A DNA stretch of 64,000 bases from Gracilaria gracilis (GCA_030374805.1 JARGSG010000006.1:434001-498000); one strand, 5' to 3'. Shown: positions 50,392 through 62,824, numbered from the stretch's first letter. Numbers and translations are program-made. The notes: generated by a model not told the origin, from the sequence alone.

Positions 50392-51371
50392 GTGACAACA
50401 GAGCCAAAGGAGCCGCCGCCACGTTAGGAATGAGACTCTATCGGACTTTAGAGTTCTCAAAGAAGGAGCTCGTTAAAAAGGCTGTTCGAACTGGAGAGCT
50501 CGTGCTCACTCCGCCATCTGACGGTGGGACTCTGGACCAAATGGTCGTCATCAAGAAGATCATTAATCTCGTGGACAAGGATTCTACCGTGGATAGGCTA
50601 CGTCGGATTGTGAAGCTCTATAAAGAGGTCACCTGCTGTAAACGCAAGTCAGGCGATTCAATCTCCGCATACATCGAGCGCTTCGCAGGACCTGCTCTTT
50701 CGTACCTCAATCTCACGAAAGGAGAACAGGATTCAGGCGACAGTCAGAACTTCGCTATAATTCTTCTCCTGGATGCAAGGCTTTCAGCACAAACGTTTTC
50801 GAACATAATATCCAACCTCGTCGTTTCTGCAAAGAGCGAGGGCGAGAAAGACACCTCTGTCATCCCGCTGACCAAAGACAGGATGTCTATGATTAGAAAC
50901 GTTTTGATCGCGGCGATAGAGGGACCACTGAACGACTCTATCCAGTTGGTATGCATACAATCGGTGACAGCAATCGACGGAGCCATTATGCAGAACGAGA
51001 AGGTATACGACTCCAAGAATATATGCTCCTGGATCGGGCTGCAGGATGCCATCTGCGCCCTAGAAAAAGCAGGGTTGGAGGAGAAAGATCTCGACGAGAT
51101 ATATCCGGAAGGTAATCCAACGGAGCCCTCTACCAAGTCGTACCTCAACTCCAACAAGTACAACCGTAAGAACCGTAAGCGTAAACGGGAGTACGAAAAC
51201 AATAAGGCCACCCATGGTGCCAACAACCCACAAAACGCTGAAGAAGGCGACACAAAGAAATACAACACACGTGGTAACTTTGCGGAGAACAAAAAGCATG
51301 GCTACACGCCATACAAACGTGGTAAAAATGAGAAAGGGCAAAAGGACAAGAAGAAGGTGCTTTTTCAGTAA
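50387..51371 (+). pseudogene. Ty1/copia gag, 3' part
   Basis: The frame continues the gag start at 38618 across element C. It reads AAATLGMRLYRTLEFSKKEL, SDGGTLDQMVVIKKIINLVD and CCKRKSGDSISAYIERFAGP, a copia-type gag with a very basic tail (KYNRKNRKRKREYENN) and no CCHC knuckle. It ends TTTTTCAG-TAA; the pol frame is open in the -1 register over this stop. The apparent start at 50283 inside the LTR is an artefact. Confidence 0.75.
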
Positions 51372-52859
51372 GGGATTCCGGTACGCCCAATACCGACCCG
51401 AATCCCATTCTTGATGAGGGAAGCCCAATCTTCTCCAGGGGACTCTCTTCAGCTGTACTTCTATGCGAAACCCTAGGAATCGAATTCAAACCTTGTGAAC
51501 CTAGATCGAATTATCGGCGTGGTTGGGGTCATAATTACGTTAACTCCAATAATATTGTATGTTCATGGACCCTTCCCATACAGGATACGAATAATCGGCT
51601 CGTCGAGCTGACAATCGACCTATTTGACGACGAATCGCCTCTAACGATCGGATTAGATGTAAGGAAGTACAGCGTCGCCGACTTCTCAAGGAAACCAGCC
51701 ACAATTACTATCAGTCGACCCACGGATAAGGAATCTCGAGTTCTCGAAGTCTACATCAGGTCTACAACTATGTATAACGCGAGAGCTCACGTCCTGATCA
51801 CGCCATCAATTGATAACCTTATGTCATCAGTGGCAAAGAGCACAAGACCCAGCACACTCATAAAGAGACTGCACCGACTCACACACGCTCCTCCCGAGGA
51901 GATTATCGAACTGTGTAGAAAAGCGGGGTTGTGCTCCGAAGAAGTAAGGCGTGAAGCATATCGTATTGTGGAGAATTGTCCGATATGTGCGGAATCCGGC
52001 GTACCGCTGCCGACGAAGAAGATCTCCATTTCGCATGTCAATCAAGCATTTAAGGTAGAAATCCAAATGGATTATACGTTTTGCACCATACGCGATACCA
52101 AATACTTAGTTCTACACATTGTGGACTGTAGGACTGGGTACTCGGAAACAGCCATGTCTGGGAATCGAGAAGCTCGCATAGCTATAGCTCTAATCGAAAC
52201 CGAATGGCTTAACCGACACGGCCCTCCCAACTCTCTGTCAGCTGACGACGAGTACAAATGTCGGGAGATCAGAAGATTCCTGTCAGGGCGCGACATTAGC
52301 TTCAAAGCTAGACCTGTCAGACGTCACAATAAGACAGGCATCGTCGAGCGAAGGAATGGAGTGGTTAAACGTATTCTCGAACGGCTGCAGAAGGAAAACA
52401 CCATAGGAAGCGATAAAACCCTGCTATCTAGGGCAACATTTCTGTCGAATTGCTTCAGCGGGTCAGGTCCTGAGCTCTTTCGAGCTCGCCAAGGGTCACG
52501 CCCCTTCCATCCTAGGCGCATCCAGACGGCTCGTGACCAAAGACCTACTCAATGCATACAGGGAGCAATCGGCCACCAGAGCTTTGCAACGGGCAATGAG
52601 GGCTCGCAACCATTAGAGCCTCTCGGAATCGTCTATAAAACCCGGCGACGCTGTACTGTTCTACTTCAAGACAACGGCCAATAACGTCCCAGACGAGTGG
52701 CGTAGCGCAACCGTGGTGAAGCCGTATAGACATCTAGTCGAAGTGAGAAGAACACCGAGAGGTCTAATATCAAGGATCGCATACGAGGACATCAGATTGC
52801 GACCTAACTCTGACCTCGCTCGAGAGCTCGGTGAAGGTCTAATGGAAGACTAAATCGAC
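51371..52859 (+). pseudogene. Ty1/copia protease end and integrase
   Basis: The -1 frame from 51371 gives a protease-like end (ESPLTIGLDVRKYSV), then integrase. The zinc domain is HRLTHAPPEEI ... CPICAES. The core is VEIQMDYTFCTIRDTKYLVL (Asp), SLSADDEYKCREIRRF (Asp) and KTGIVERRNGVVKRIL (Glu). A frameshift near 52465 moves the C-terminal part to another frame (ELAKGHAPSILGASRRLV, PGDAVLFYF, IAYEDIRLRP), ending at 52852 with another stop between. Gene order IN before RT marks it as Ty1/copia. Confidence 0.8.
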
Positions 52860-52865
52860 CTCACG

Positions 52866-53490
52866 TTGACTCCCGACTCGCAGAGCGAACGGGAGCAGAT
52901 CGTGCAAGGTTCCGCCTCCCGAGTGGCAACGAATGACATGGAGAAGGAACGTGTGTTCAAAGATATGGGAAGCTACACCGACGAGCTGATCGCGGAGCCA
53001 GAGATGAATGTGACTCGGGACCTGACATCTGTGGAACAGAAGGTCCTGGAGGATATGCAAAGAGTCATCGGCTCCAGACAGGTCTCAGGTCGAGATGTGC
53101 AGTTCGCCCCATCTTGGATTCTCCGAAAGCCCGTGATAAGGGGACACGACGACAACTGGGTGGAAGCCTACGAGGAAGTAGACGAAGCCACTGTGCCTCG
53201 GAACAGTAACTTCATCTCCTCGCACACGGTGTACAAGGTGAAGCAAGACGAAGATGGGGTCAGGAAGTTAAAAGCTCGCCTTGTGACACACGGAAACAGA
53301 GATGACGAGAAGGGTGCGATCCGCAAGGATTGCTCCAACGCCGATATGGTCATAGTCAGGCTTCTGCTAAGCATCGCTCTATGCCTTGGCTTTACGTTCG
53401 GTGTGGCTGATATTAAGGGTGCTTTCTTGCAGAGTGAACCGATCAAGCGGGAGATATACGTCCGACTGAAGGACAGGCGTTTATCGCGCT
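52866..53490 (+). pseudogene. Ty1/copia reverse transcriptase, N-terminal part (truncated)
   Basis: Reads NFISSHTVYKVKQDEDGVRK, LKARLVTHGNRDDEKG, MVIVRLLLSIALCLGFTFGV and ADIKGAFLQSEPIKREIYVR. These are the first RT blocks of copia elements with the motif A Asp. Similarity stops at about 53480-53490, where gypsy B begins. The YVDD half, RNase H and 3' LTR are lost. Confidence 0.8.
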
Positions 53491-53554
53491 GCCCTATTTC
53501 CTGCGTGGAGTGGCAGAGGCTCAATACAATTCTGTAAGAGGCTCGTCACGTGCC

Positions 53555-54456
53555 TCCGAAGGAGGGGTTACCTGCTGGCCCGAAGCAGTTCAGTACCTTC
53601 TGAGGTCCTATGCCACTGGCTCTGCGATCCAGTCGGCCATCCTCGCTCTTCGAGACACGAAACAATGCCCTGGTGAAACGGAAACCGATTACTCGGTGTG
53701 CTTGAATAAGGCGTTCCATCGTAGTGGTAATGTTTATTCCGCGCTCAAGAGCGTCGTACCATGTTTTTCGACGGGCTCGAGCCGGATATAAGGACCTTGG
53801 TTGCCCGCCGTCGGGAAGAGATCCGTAAGATTACGTATTTGGAACTTGTGCAATACGCACGCGCCGAAGGCGACGCGTTGCGCCCAAGAGCCCCGGCAAG
53901 CCGGTCAAAGTCCGCTAAAGTGCCGATGTTGGAACCGGGAACCCCGTCTGTATCGATGATGGCTGATGAACACTCGAATCGGGAGTATGATCAAGTCCAG
54001 TTCGTCCGTAGTGGCGTGTTGTCAATCCCGACCACAGAGCTCCCATCTACCGCAGAAGCTTCGTACCAAACGGCAACGGATGATACACTGCTATATGCAG
54101 ACTCGAACCGTATTCGCCCACCTCGTATCCCGTAAGAGAACGGCGGAACTTGCGGCTCGCGGCCTGGCTGGCCAGACTTTTGCTCGGCGGTACAATTCCC
54201 AAACGCTCGGAATGCCAACGCTCCTCGTAGATTCATCTGTCACCTCTGTTACACTCGAGTGCATACGTCACCGCAGTGCACTCTGACCATGCGTGAATGG
54301 GCTCAAGTCATCGCGAATTATGAAGCCCTCTCGTCTGAGGAGAAATCCTCGGTCCCGATGGCATCGTACATCCGCACAAAGATGGAGATTCCACGCAACA
54401 TTGCGGCTCCGATTGCCCAAAACATGGCGACCTCAAACCCTCGTGTCGTTATGTAA
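53555..54456 (+). pseudogene. gag end of element B
   Basis: LRSYATGSAIQSAILALRDT ... SGNVYSAL aligns with the conserved gag part of C (ETYATDEVIQEGYAEVQAY ... CGNVFTTW). A shift near 53760 leads to FDGLEPDIRTLVARRREEI, and another near 54130 to the zinc knuckle CHLCYTRVHTSPQC (CCHC). It then runs on to 54456. Confidence 0.7.
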
Positions 54457-54551
54457 CAAACTGCGGAATCGTCGGCCACGGCAGCGCCGGCTCCGATGTT
54501 CCAGAGTTTTGAGCAGCCGCCTCCGGCGGAACACGCCCAGAAAAACTAACT

Positions 54552-55637
54552 TTGGGAGTCTCTTCTCTTGGAGAGGCGCACTCAGAGTTGAGGCTGAAGG
54601 CGTCTGAGGCGTCCCTGCTTCGCTTCCTGGTCCGAATCCTCTCGAGGAAGCAGGCCGTCGAAGCCGTGAACTCTGAACACCTTGGTGTCCTGCGGCGTCC
54701 GTGGATACGGGTAAGAAATAACCGGTTCCCGGATAGAGTTGTGGTGACGGCCAAACACAACTTCAAGGTGTATGCCGACCTTGGCCTTTCACCCCAGTTC
54801 ATGGTGCGATTTCTCACTGTCTTAGATACAGGTGCTGGTCCGAATTTCATCGTGGAGACGGCGTTACCGCTGACACTGCGGTCACAGATCCGCCGTAGCG
54901 TGATACCTGAAGTCGCCGACGCGAATAACAACCCGTTGTCAACGGTTGGAACAATTGAGTTGGTAATCCGCTTGGGTTCATGCGTAGTAAAGCTCGACTT
55001 CGTCGTATGGCGGACCTTGGCTGCCCCAGTCATCTTGGGTTGTGAGTTTTGCGACCGCTTTGTTGAGGCCATTAGGCCCCGCCAGAGGCGGGTGGAAATG
55101 GAAGATGGGTCGTCGGTACCGATTGTTCGTCGTCCTTTAAAGCGTGCCTCCCAGAAGCACGTACCACTCCCGGCAGCGCAGGAGGCACCGCCGAATTCTC
55201 GGGAATCCACGAAGCTTCGTGTTACGTCCGCTACTTGCGTGCCCCCGGAGTCTCAAGTATGGGTACCGGGTAATGCCCGTCAATACGGCTTACGAATCGT
55301 CCAGCCATTGCCGTCGTTGTATGACAAAAACACCATCGTTATTGCTAATGGATTCGTCCAAGTGAAATCGGATAACCCGTTTTACGTGCTGATTGCCAAT
55401 CTTGGCAAAACAACCCAGTATCTGGTGAAAACCCAAGTCATTGGCTCTGTTATGCCTCAACCAACTGCGTTGGTACCGACGAAGATGACAGCCGCCGATG
55501 GCCTCGCTCTCGCTCACTCTAAGGAGGGAAGGAGGTCGAAACTCAAGCACCGAGTCGCTCGGGAAACGCTACTGCAAACACAGAGAAGAATCGCGTCACA
55601 ACAAGTTATGATCGGTTGGACAGTTGAAGGACCTTGA
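54552..55637 (+). pseudogene. protease region of element B
   Basis: Retropepsin-type active site LTVLDTGAGPNFIVETALPL and flap/closing region APVILGCEFCDRFVEAIRP. Unlike C, the catalytic DTG is intact. It continues into the linker toward RT (SKEGRRSKLKHRVARE) and ends where the RT N-terminus shifts frame. Confidence 0.75.
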
Positions 55638-57680
55638 TCTCGGACATGTTCCGGAGGCACACCGCGAAAGACTGCGTGATATGCTTTGTGAATTCACCAC
55701 AATGTGGGATGGTTCTCTTGGAGAGATAAATACCACGGAAAACCGGATTGATCTTCTTCCGAACTCTCGGCTGGTAGCCTAACACCCCTACAGAGCAGGG
55801 CCTAAAGCTAGAGAAAAAGAGCACTTCGAGGTGGATAAAATGCTCCGCGCAGGCGTCATTGAACCGGCACATTCGCCGTGGGTATCTCCAGTCGTGCTGG
55901 CACCAAAACCGGATGGTTCCTGGCATTCTTGCATCGACTATCGTCGGATGAACGCTGTCACCGTCAAGGCCTTGAGGACGTGTACCCAATCCGACGTGTG
56001 GACAAATACATCGATTCATTCGGAAACGTGACCGTATTCACGGCACTAGATGCTAACTGGGGATACTGGCAGGTGCTTTTCAGAGAGCAGGACCGTGACA
56101 AGAGTGTCTTTGTCTGTCATTCTGGCCTCTACCGTTTCAAACGGATGCTCTTTGGTTTGACAAACGCTCCCGCTACTTTTCAGCGTGCTATTGGTATCCC
56201 ACTAGCCCGCTTCAAGTGGCGTACGTGTCTCGTCTACCAGGACGACATCATCGTCGTCTCAGATAATCTGGATAATCACCTCACCCATGTTAGGGATATA
56301 ATGGCTACCTTACGAGACGTCGGAATAACACTCAAGCTCAAGAAATGCGAATTTTTCACGGATACTGTCAAGTATCTGGGTCACATAATCCGTCCTGGAC
56401 GATTTATGATCGAAGAAGCTCGAGTGAAGTCGATGAAGCAGGCCACTGAACCCCGGACGCAAACCGAACTGAGATCCTTTCTTGGATTGGTCAACGTCTA
56501 TAGACGGTTTACCCCCAACTTCGCAGACATTGCGGCACCCCTTAACGCGCTATTGCGGAAAGGACAACTGCCGGAGCTGGAGCCGTTCACACCCGTTCAG
56601 ACGGAAGCTTTTAATTCTTTCATAGAGGCAGTTACTTCAGCACCGGTTCTATCGCTGCCGAAGCTGGGACTTACCTACACCGTTGATACGGATTCGAGTG
56701 ACTACCAGGTAGGTTGTGCTTTGTTTCAGACCATCCCAGAGGGGGAACGCAAGCCAATTGGATACTGGTCCCGTTCGTTGACCGTGCATGAGAATAATTA
56801 CTCCGTTTCGGAGAAGGAATGCCTCGCCGTGGTATGGGCGCTGTGTACGCTACGTTCCTACCTAATGGGCGCGCACTTCACCGTTTACATGGATCACTCA
56901 TCGTTACGATGGCTACTCTCCATACCGGAGCCTTCTGACCGCTTAATGCGGTGGAGACTGCGCCTTGCAGAATTCGACTTTGACGTCACCTACAAGAAGG
57001 GCGTCAACAACAAGCAGGCAGACGCGCTTTCGCTGTTATCTGCCACGGGGGAGGCTCTACCAGTCGATGACGAGAAAATTCCCTGTTTTACAATGGAAGA
57101 AACCTCGCTGTGCGAAGAAAAGAACTTAGAAGAGGACTGGCCCGATGATACGGAGTTGGACCAGGAACTCGATGAGTTACTCGCTGCCAGCGAACCAGAG
57201 AAACCCCCATCAGAGAACTTTGTGTCCGTCACGACGGAAGAGATGATTAGAGAACAGTACAGAGATCCCTATTGCACGAAGATTCGGGCACAACTCAATG
57301 GAGGAGCTAACCTCTCTTTTCAGGTGAATGACGTTGGATATCTCGTCCGCAGGGTGACCGTATCTCTACAGATAGTAGTACCACACGCCTTACAGTCGAG
57401 GGTACTACACTTATCGCACTACGCCATGTTGAGTGGCCATGTGGGTGGAAGAAAGCTTTATCTTAGACTCTGCAGGAGGTTCTATTGCCCAGCCATGGCT
57501 GTAGACTGTTACGCAACTGTGCGGTTCTCCACCGAGTGCGCTTGGAATCGGGTCAAGCTCCGCCACTATGCGACGAATTTGAAGCTGGTCCCCGCAAGGG
57601 CGCCGCTCGAGTTAGTAGCTATCGACATCCTCAGCCCGTTCCTCGCTACTGCTACTGGCGCAATAAGTTCTTACTCCTAA
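55638..57680 (+). pseudogene. reverse transcriptase, RNase H and integrase zinc domain of element B
   Basis: RT begins in another frame (MLRAGVIEPAHSPWVSPVVL, SWHSCIDYRRMNAVTVK) and shifts near 55975. It goes on with FTALDANWGYWQVLF, FKRMLFGLTNAPATFQRA and CLVYQDDIIVVSDN (YQDD catalytic pair). RNase H: YTVDTDSSDYQVGCALFQ, SEKECLAVVWALCTLRSY, FTVYMDHSSLRWLLS and GVNNKQADALS. Then comes the integrase zinc region HLSHYAMLSGHVGGRK. It ends by frameshift at 57680 just inside the integrase core. Confidence 0.85.
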
Positions 57681-58065
57681 TAACGGACCGTTTTTCGAAA
57701 CTTGTTCGTACTGTGCCTTTGCGCAGAATCTCGTCGTTGACGGTGGCGCAAGCCTTTGTAACTCACTGCGAATTTGTCTACGGTCTGCTGGTTAACCTAC
57801 TTTCCGACAACGGGAAACAGTTCGCCTCACGATTTCTCGGGGATGTGTGCTGAATTCTGGACGTCAAGAATCTCTTTACGACCACCTACCACCCCCATTG
57901 TAATGGGCAGGCTGAACGGTTTAACCGGGCACTGTTGGCCGCTCTCCGTTTATACGTAGCTGATCACCCCACTACGTGGGACTTGTTCATCGATGCGCTA
58001 ACCTTTGCGTATAATACTCAAGTACACCGTACAACGAAGCTTACTCCATTTTGAACTGGTTCTTT
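57640..58065 (+). pseudogene. integrase core of element B
   Basis: In shifted frames: LLLITDRFSKLVRTVPLR, VNLLSDNGKQFASRFLGDVC then TGA, then FTTTYHPHCNGQAERFNRAL (Glu) and FIDALTFAYNTQVHRTTKL. The core motifs are present, but stops break the domain. Confidence 0.75.
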
Positions 58066-59777
58066 CTCGTACTCCCCCACCTGTGGCACTCGAAACACAG
58101 CCTACGCTGGATCATTTTCCTTCTAAAAAGGGATACTGTGACCACTGGAAGACCTGGCTCTCACAGCTGGTCTCCGCCGCACGACGGTCAATGGCGCGCT
58201 CACAAGCCGCTTATAAGCGTGATTTCGACACGCGAGCACCAAGCAAGCCGCCGACCCTTAAAGCAGGAGATTATATTTTCATCCGTAAGGAGTACTGGAA
58301 CCCAGGCAAGGGAAAGCGCCACAAACTCTCACCCGTCGCGGACGGACCGTTCAAGACGATTGCGGTTGAAACCGACACTGTCGTTGTCGAGATGGATCAA
58401 AATCATGAACGCATCTCCCGCGACCTCGTGGTTTTTGCACCCCCGCCGACGGATGTCCAGAGTACTGGTGAACCCTCGACCGCTATAGCGGAGACAAAAC
58501 CCACAAACCCCACTGGTTTGCTTCGCCCAACAGAGTTTCTGCACCCAAACAGGGGACTCTCTGACCTGCCGATTCTATCGCATTCTGACCACTTTAGTCC
58601 TGCGTTGAATTCGTCCCCGCCACGCGACGTAATCACTCGCGATCTCGGCGCGTCGTCAACGCCATTCCATACCGCTCTGTCCAAGGAGAGGGAGGAGCCC
58701 TCTCATCTCCATCGCATCGATAATTCCGCGTCTTTGCGTGCTGAACCACGTGCTACACGGGATAGTAACAGGACAACTGCACCGAAGCAGCCCTCCAGGG
58801 CCCGCAGTATACGGGAGTTGCCACCCCCTGGACACGCCGCAGCGGACTCGTCAGTTGACGCCCCCCCAGCGCAGAAGAGCACCAAATACGGTCAGTCCAT
58901 TCCAGCGAAGCCGTTGTCTACTCCGAGTAAGGCGCCCGGAGACTGGAGCCCCGCGCACGATACTGGAATACCGCCCGAGGCGCAGATGAGCTCGCATGTC
59001 CAGGACAGAGAAGTTACGTCAGCAACGCAAGAGCCAACCGCACCCGTGGCGGGCCACACCGTGGATACGTTGCTAGATGTCCTCCAGGGGAGCCCCACGC
59101 GTGTCACACGGAGCACAGTTGTGCAACACGAACGTTCAACCGGGGGCCCGAGCTCGCAAGTTACTGCGCCAACTCCTGTAAACAGGGAGGCAGAACACGC
59201 CACGGCGCAGAGCACTCACATCCAACCATCGCAATCGTCACGTGCACGCAAGGCGAAGCCGGTCGAAGCTCGCCAACGGCCAACTTTGCCGCATCAGTTG
59301 GATACGACACCACCGTCGGAACGGCCACCACCACGCAAGCTCGTGGTACGCCCACCAGGCACCCCCGCAGGGGAAGGAGCTACACGGACACGCGGGAAAG
59401 TGATTCATGGCACCGCGAGGCGCTTGACCGTTGACCGAACCGTGGGAAATGACCGCGCAAGCGAGACTAGGGAAACCACTCGGTATCACCGGAACGCACC
59501 CACCGCAGATAGAGAGGCCTCTCAGCCGCCCACGGATTCCGTGACAACACAGCAAGGCCGGGAAGTCTCCCGAAAAGAGTTTATAGTTGAACACATCGTG
59601 AAGCATTCTTACCACCCGATGGGGTTACATACAGTATCTCGTCCGTTGGTACGGCTTTCCATCCAAGGCTGACTCGGACGAGCCCATTGAGCGTTTTCCA
59701 CGATCTAACGTCGTGCAGTACTATCGGCGTACTCTCACGGGACTCCCAGCTACGATCGACAACGCCCAAGTGGGATA
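58066..59777 (+). pseudogene. integrase tail, linker and chromodomain of element B
   Basis: From about 58075 the frame reads the integrase C-terminal module (KAGDYIFIRKEYW, LSPVADGPFKTIAVETDTVV). A linker of some 350 residues rich in Thr, Pro, Ser and Arg follows, like that of A. The chromodomain starts KEFIVEHIVKHSYHPMG and is then thrown out of frame by one extra T near 59625. The rest (VRWYGF ... FPRSNVVQYYRRTLTG) continues in the shifted frame to the TAG matching the stop of A. Confidence 0.8.
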
Positions 59778-59780
59778 GTG

Positions 59781-59799
59781 CGCCCCGAAGGGGAGGAAG
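59781..59799 (+). other. purine-rich CCCC-GAA-GGGG motif after pol of B
   Basis: CGCCCCGAAGGGGAGGAAG, nearly identical to 1100-1118 in element A and in the same position after the pol stop. Confidence 0.4.
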
Positions 59800-60127
59800 T
59801 TGAAGCAGAGCAGGAGAACTGGAAACAAGAAGACGAAAGAACAGTTTTGAAAGGAAGCAATACATCTTAGACGGAAGTAGGTTTATTGGCCAGCAATGCT
59901 AGTCCTACGACGCCACCGCCTAGCGGGAATCATGAGGAAGAGAAGACTAGGTCTCAGCTCCCTGGTTGGAGCTACCGGGAGCACCGTCGCCGCTTTCCCC
60001 ATTACTGGGATTGGGTCCGCCAGCAAGGCGTGCCACAAGGGCGTCTCGCATCGCGTCGAGGTTGCCACTCGCGACATTCGTGGAAAAGCCCACTCTGCGA
60101 AGGAACTGCGCGATGACCGCGGCTTCG

Positions 60128-60709
60128 TTAGCACCCCCCCCCTGAAGAAGCCGCCGGTACCTCGATCACCTCCGGTTCGTCCGGTAGAGTTGCCACAACC
60201 GCAGCCACCCTTGAAGGGTTCGGCGCAGCCGTGTTGTTCGTCACCGGCGCCGCCGCGTCGTTCGACCGGTTGGTCGCCGCCGTAGCGGAAGGCTGGACCT
60301 CCATGACCTCGTCACTGGACTCAATTTCGGGCTCGTCGTCCATCATCTGGTTGTCGTCACCGCCGTAGGTGTGGTAGAAGTCGTCCGCGTCGACGAAGCC
60401 AACTGTATGCCCGTAAAGGATATATCTCGAAGCCATCCGGAGCGCTGCCGTTTCAGTAGCGGTTATCTCTTGCACCTCCCACAGGTTGAAGAAGATGAAG
60501 TCACCCGCCAATGGCGTGCGTCGTCCCGGAGACAGGTAGAAACCCCCATCCTTATGGCCGCGCCCGCTTTGAGCGAAGGGTACACTAGCCCAATCTACAC
60601 GGTCGATCACATCGAGCAAACCGAGAACTTCTTCGGCGGTGTTTTCACCTCCAAAAGGGATTCGTAGGTCAAGTTCCCGGATGGCGACGCGCAGGCGCGG
60701 CGGGATATA
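60128..60709 (-). pseudogene. antisense gene of element B, downstream part
   Basis: After a TAG (A has Trp here) the frame reads YIPPRLRVAIRELDLRIPFG, GENTAEEVLGLLDVIDRVDW, SPGRRTPLAGDFIFFNLWEV and VDADDFYHTYGGDDNQMMDD, ending in an Ala/Pro/Glu-rich tail. It aligns with 1272-2017 of A without the one-base deletion seen there. Confidence 0.65.
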
Positions 60710-61891
60710 CTACAGTCGATACTGGTCGTAAGCCTCCCATAGAAGAAAGGCCGCTGTGCGGACTGCCCATTCGGTGAACACCACGGACCACAGTCCGGAA
60801 TACGGATCCTCGATGAGGTAGGAGAGGAGGTAGGAGATGACAGGGGGGAGCGCAACGTAGCACCCCCGGCATACTTCAACCGTGGCCCACCATGTCGGAA
60901 TGGGAACGTAGCGGCTCTGCCGGTGGCTATGGTGGATGCGATTAATCTCCGTATTCTGATACGGGACGAGAAATCCGAATCGGGAACGTGCGCGCCGCTC
61001 ATCGCGGATGAAGTTCTGCAACCACCGCGAACAGGATTCCCGGCGAAAATATTGGAACTCCGCTCGGAGGATAAGCTAGATCCAACACACCGCCGCTTGG
61101 CGTACAGTAGGTCTTCCTAGCCAAGAGTAAGTTTCGATTCCCGCCAGGCGGTCGCAATACGAAATCTCGCCTTGCGTACGGTACAACCGGAGATCGAAAC
61201 CGATGGTGCTAGGGATTGGGAACTCGAAGTTCGCCCGGCCTTGCCGTGGATATCCAAGACGTACCAATGCCGCCTGAGCGGAAGCCAGCGATTCGCCTGA
61301 GCGCCTCAGCACCGCGTTGGGCGGAACGGCAATGCGTCGTCGCCATTCCCACGAGGTGGTGAAAACCCATGGTAGGTTACCGGGAAGGCGCTCATTTCCG
61401 TCGACATATGACGCGATGAGTGTCTCGTTAAAAACGGCTGTTGGTTGGAGCCACGGAGCGTTCTGGAAGGCTGCCGCGTTGAGGCGCGGGTTCACCCCGA
61501 CCAGTTTATCGTAGGTCGGCCACGGGATCGCTTGCAAGACATGCTCCTGAGGCACCTGTCCGACAGGGTGAATGTGTCCGCCGCCGGCGTTGTTCGACTG
61601 AGATGCGCCCGAGGCGTTGCCGCTCTGCGGAAGAGGAGCTGACCGGAAACTCGTGAAGAATCCCTGGTTAGGTTGCTGCCCGCTCATTGAGCGTGGAACC
61701 CGAGGAGTCGGAGGGAGGATGGTTCGATGGAGCTCGAGACCGAGAGGAGAGCTGTTGGGAACAGTAGAGGTCGTCTCAGGAGCGGTTGGAGTGTTAAAAA
61801 GTTGTGCGCGTTGGTCTTCGCAAGGCGAAGGGGCATCCAAAGTACTAGTGATTGCGCTTTTATGCCCGACGTTTGGAGCTCGACCCGCCAT
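60710..61891 (-). pseudogene. antisense gene of element B, main part
   Basis: Start at the ATG at 61891 (MAGRAPNVGHK), matching A. It reads IPWPTYDKLVGVNPRLNAAA, TTSWEWRRRIAVPPNAVLRR and SGESLASAQAALVRLGYPRQ. It is interrupted by a TAG at about 61076 (A has His) and by the TAG before YIPP at 60710. Between them come QNFIRDERRARSRFGFLVPY and PPVISYLLSYLIEDPYSGLW. Identity to A is about 75% by eye. The longest surviving piece is 271 residues. Confidence 0.7.
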
Positions 61892-61923
61892 CGCGGCGTT
61901 GTTTTCGCTTCTAACGAGGGGTA

Positions 61924-62770
61924 TGTGAAGGACAACACTTGTAAGAGGAGCTTTTGAGGACTTAGTGAATTTCCGCATTGCTGCGTAGAGTCGATATATG
62001 AGCTGTACCGTCGCTGGTGGGGTGTTGCGCTCGGACGGTTTCTGAGGTTGTACATGTGGGATGCACGGCCTGAGCTACCGCCCAGCGGGCGTGACGGGAA
62101 TACGTGTTGCACGGATACCCAGGAGGCGATGCCACCAGCATTGCTGTATTTACTAGATATATTTGATACTTTATTTGGCCGGCGCGCCCACTGTCAGAGG
62201 CCGCGCCGAGCCCACTACTTAGTAGGTTGAGCAATGCTCCCTCAGTAAATCACCCTTGTCAAGCAAGGGCTTCCTGGCTCTAACTATCACGCCTTCGCTG
62301 ACTGTTCACCTCCAAGTGGAGAGACAACCGCATTTTTCACGTATAGTTACCCACCCTTGTGGGGCTGGGAGTTCTACCACTGCACTTGTGTGTCGTCCCG
62401 AATACTGTCGTACCCCAGTATTGTGTTTCGTTTGTGTGTTACGCACCTATCCCCACTCTTGTGGACCCCTTTGCCCTTTTTTGGGTTTGTTCTACTGCCC
62501 ACTCTCACGTGGCTCGCCGTCCGAAATCGTGTCGTCGCCGTTCCACTCTTACGAGGCTCAGTCTTGAGATCGCTCTTTGCACGTGTCCCTACATGGTACT
62601 CGGTCCGCACTGTACACTCCGACGCTCGTCGTGACGGTTTGACCTCGGTTTACACCCGGGTAGTCGTGTCATTCCCAGAGTGCTCCGTTCGCTGTGATAC
62701 CTCCCCGAGAGGAAGATCCCGAACATCCTCGTGGCTGTTTCGCTTTTCCCTCCAAAGGCGTTGCACTACA
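61924..62770 (+). repeat. 3' LTR of element B
   Basis: Starts TGTGAAGGACAACA after the purine run CGAGGGG and ends ...GCACTACA; about 847 bp. It aligns with the LTR of A throughout and has the three stem-loops at 62181-62207, 62229-62239 and 62253-62269. Confidence 0.75.
61994..61999 (-). promoter_or_regulatory. possible antisense TATA box in the LTR of B
   Basis: ATATAT followed by GAGCT, 108 bp before the antisense ATG at 61891, the same place as in A. Confidence 0.4.
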
Positions 62771-62824
62771 ATGGAAGCTCTAGGGCAGAGCACAATTTCT
62801 GGAACTCATTTTTCGTAAAATTGG

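Larger units (their letters stand above)
53491..62770 (+). mobile_element. Ty3/gypsy chromodomain retrotransposon B, 5'-truncated
   Basis: Same family as element A. It contains the end of gag, zinc knuckle, protease, RT, RNase H, integrase, linker, chromodomain, antisense gene and 3' LTR, but no 5' LTR or gag start. It abuts the broken copia RT directly, so a deletion probably removed the 3' half of copia and the head of B. Coding frames have many shifts and stops; it is dead. Confidence 0.9.
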
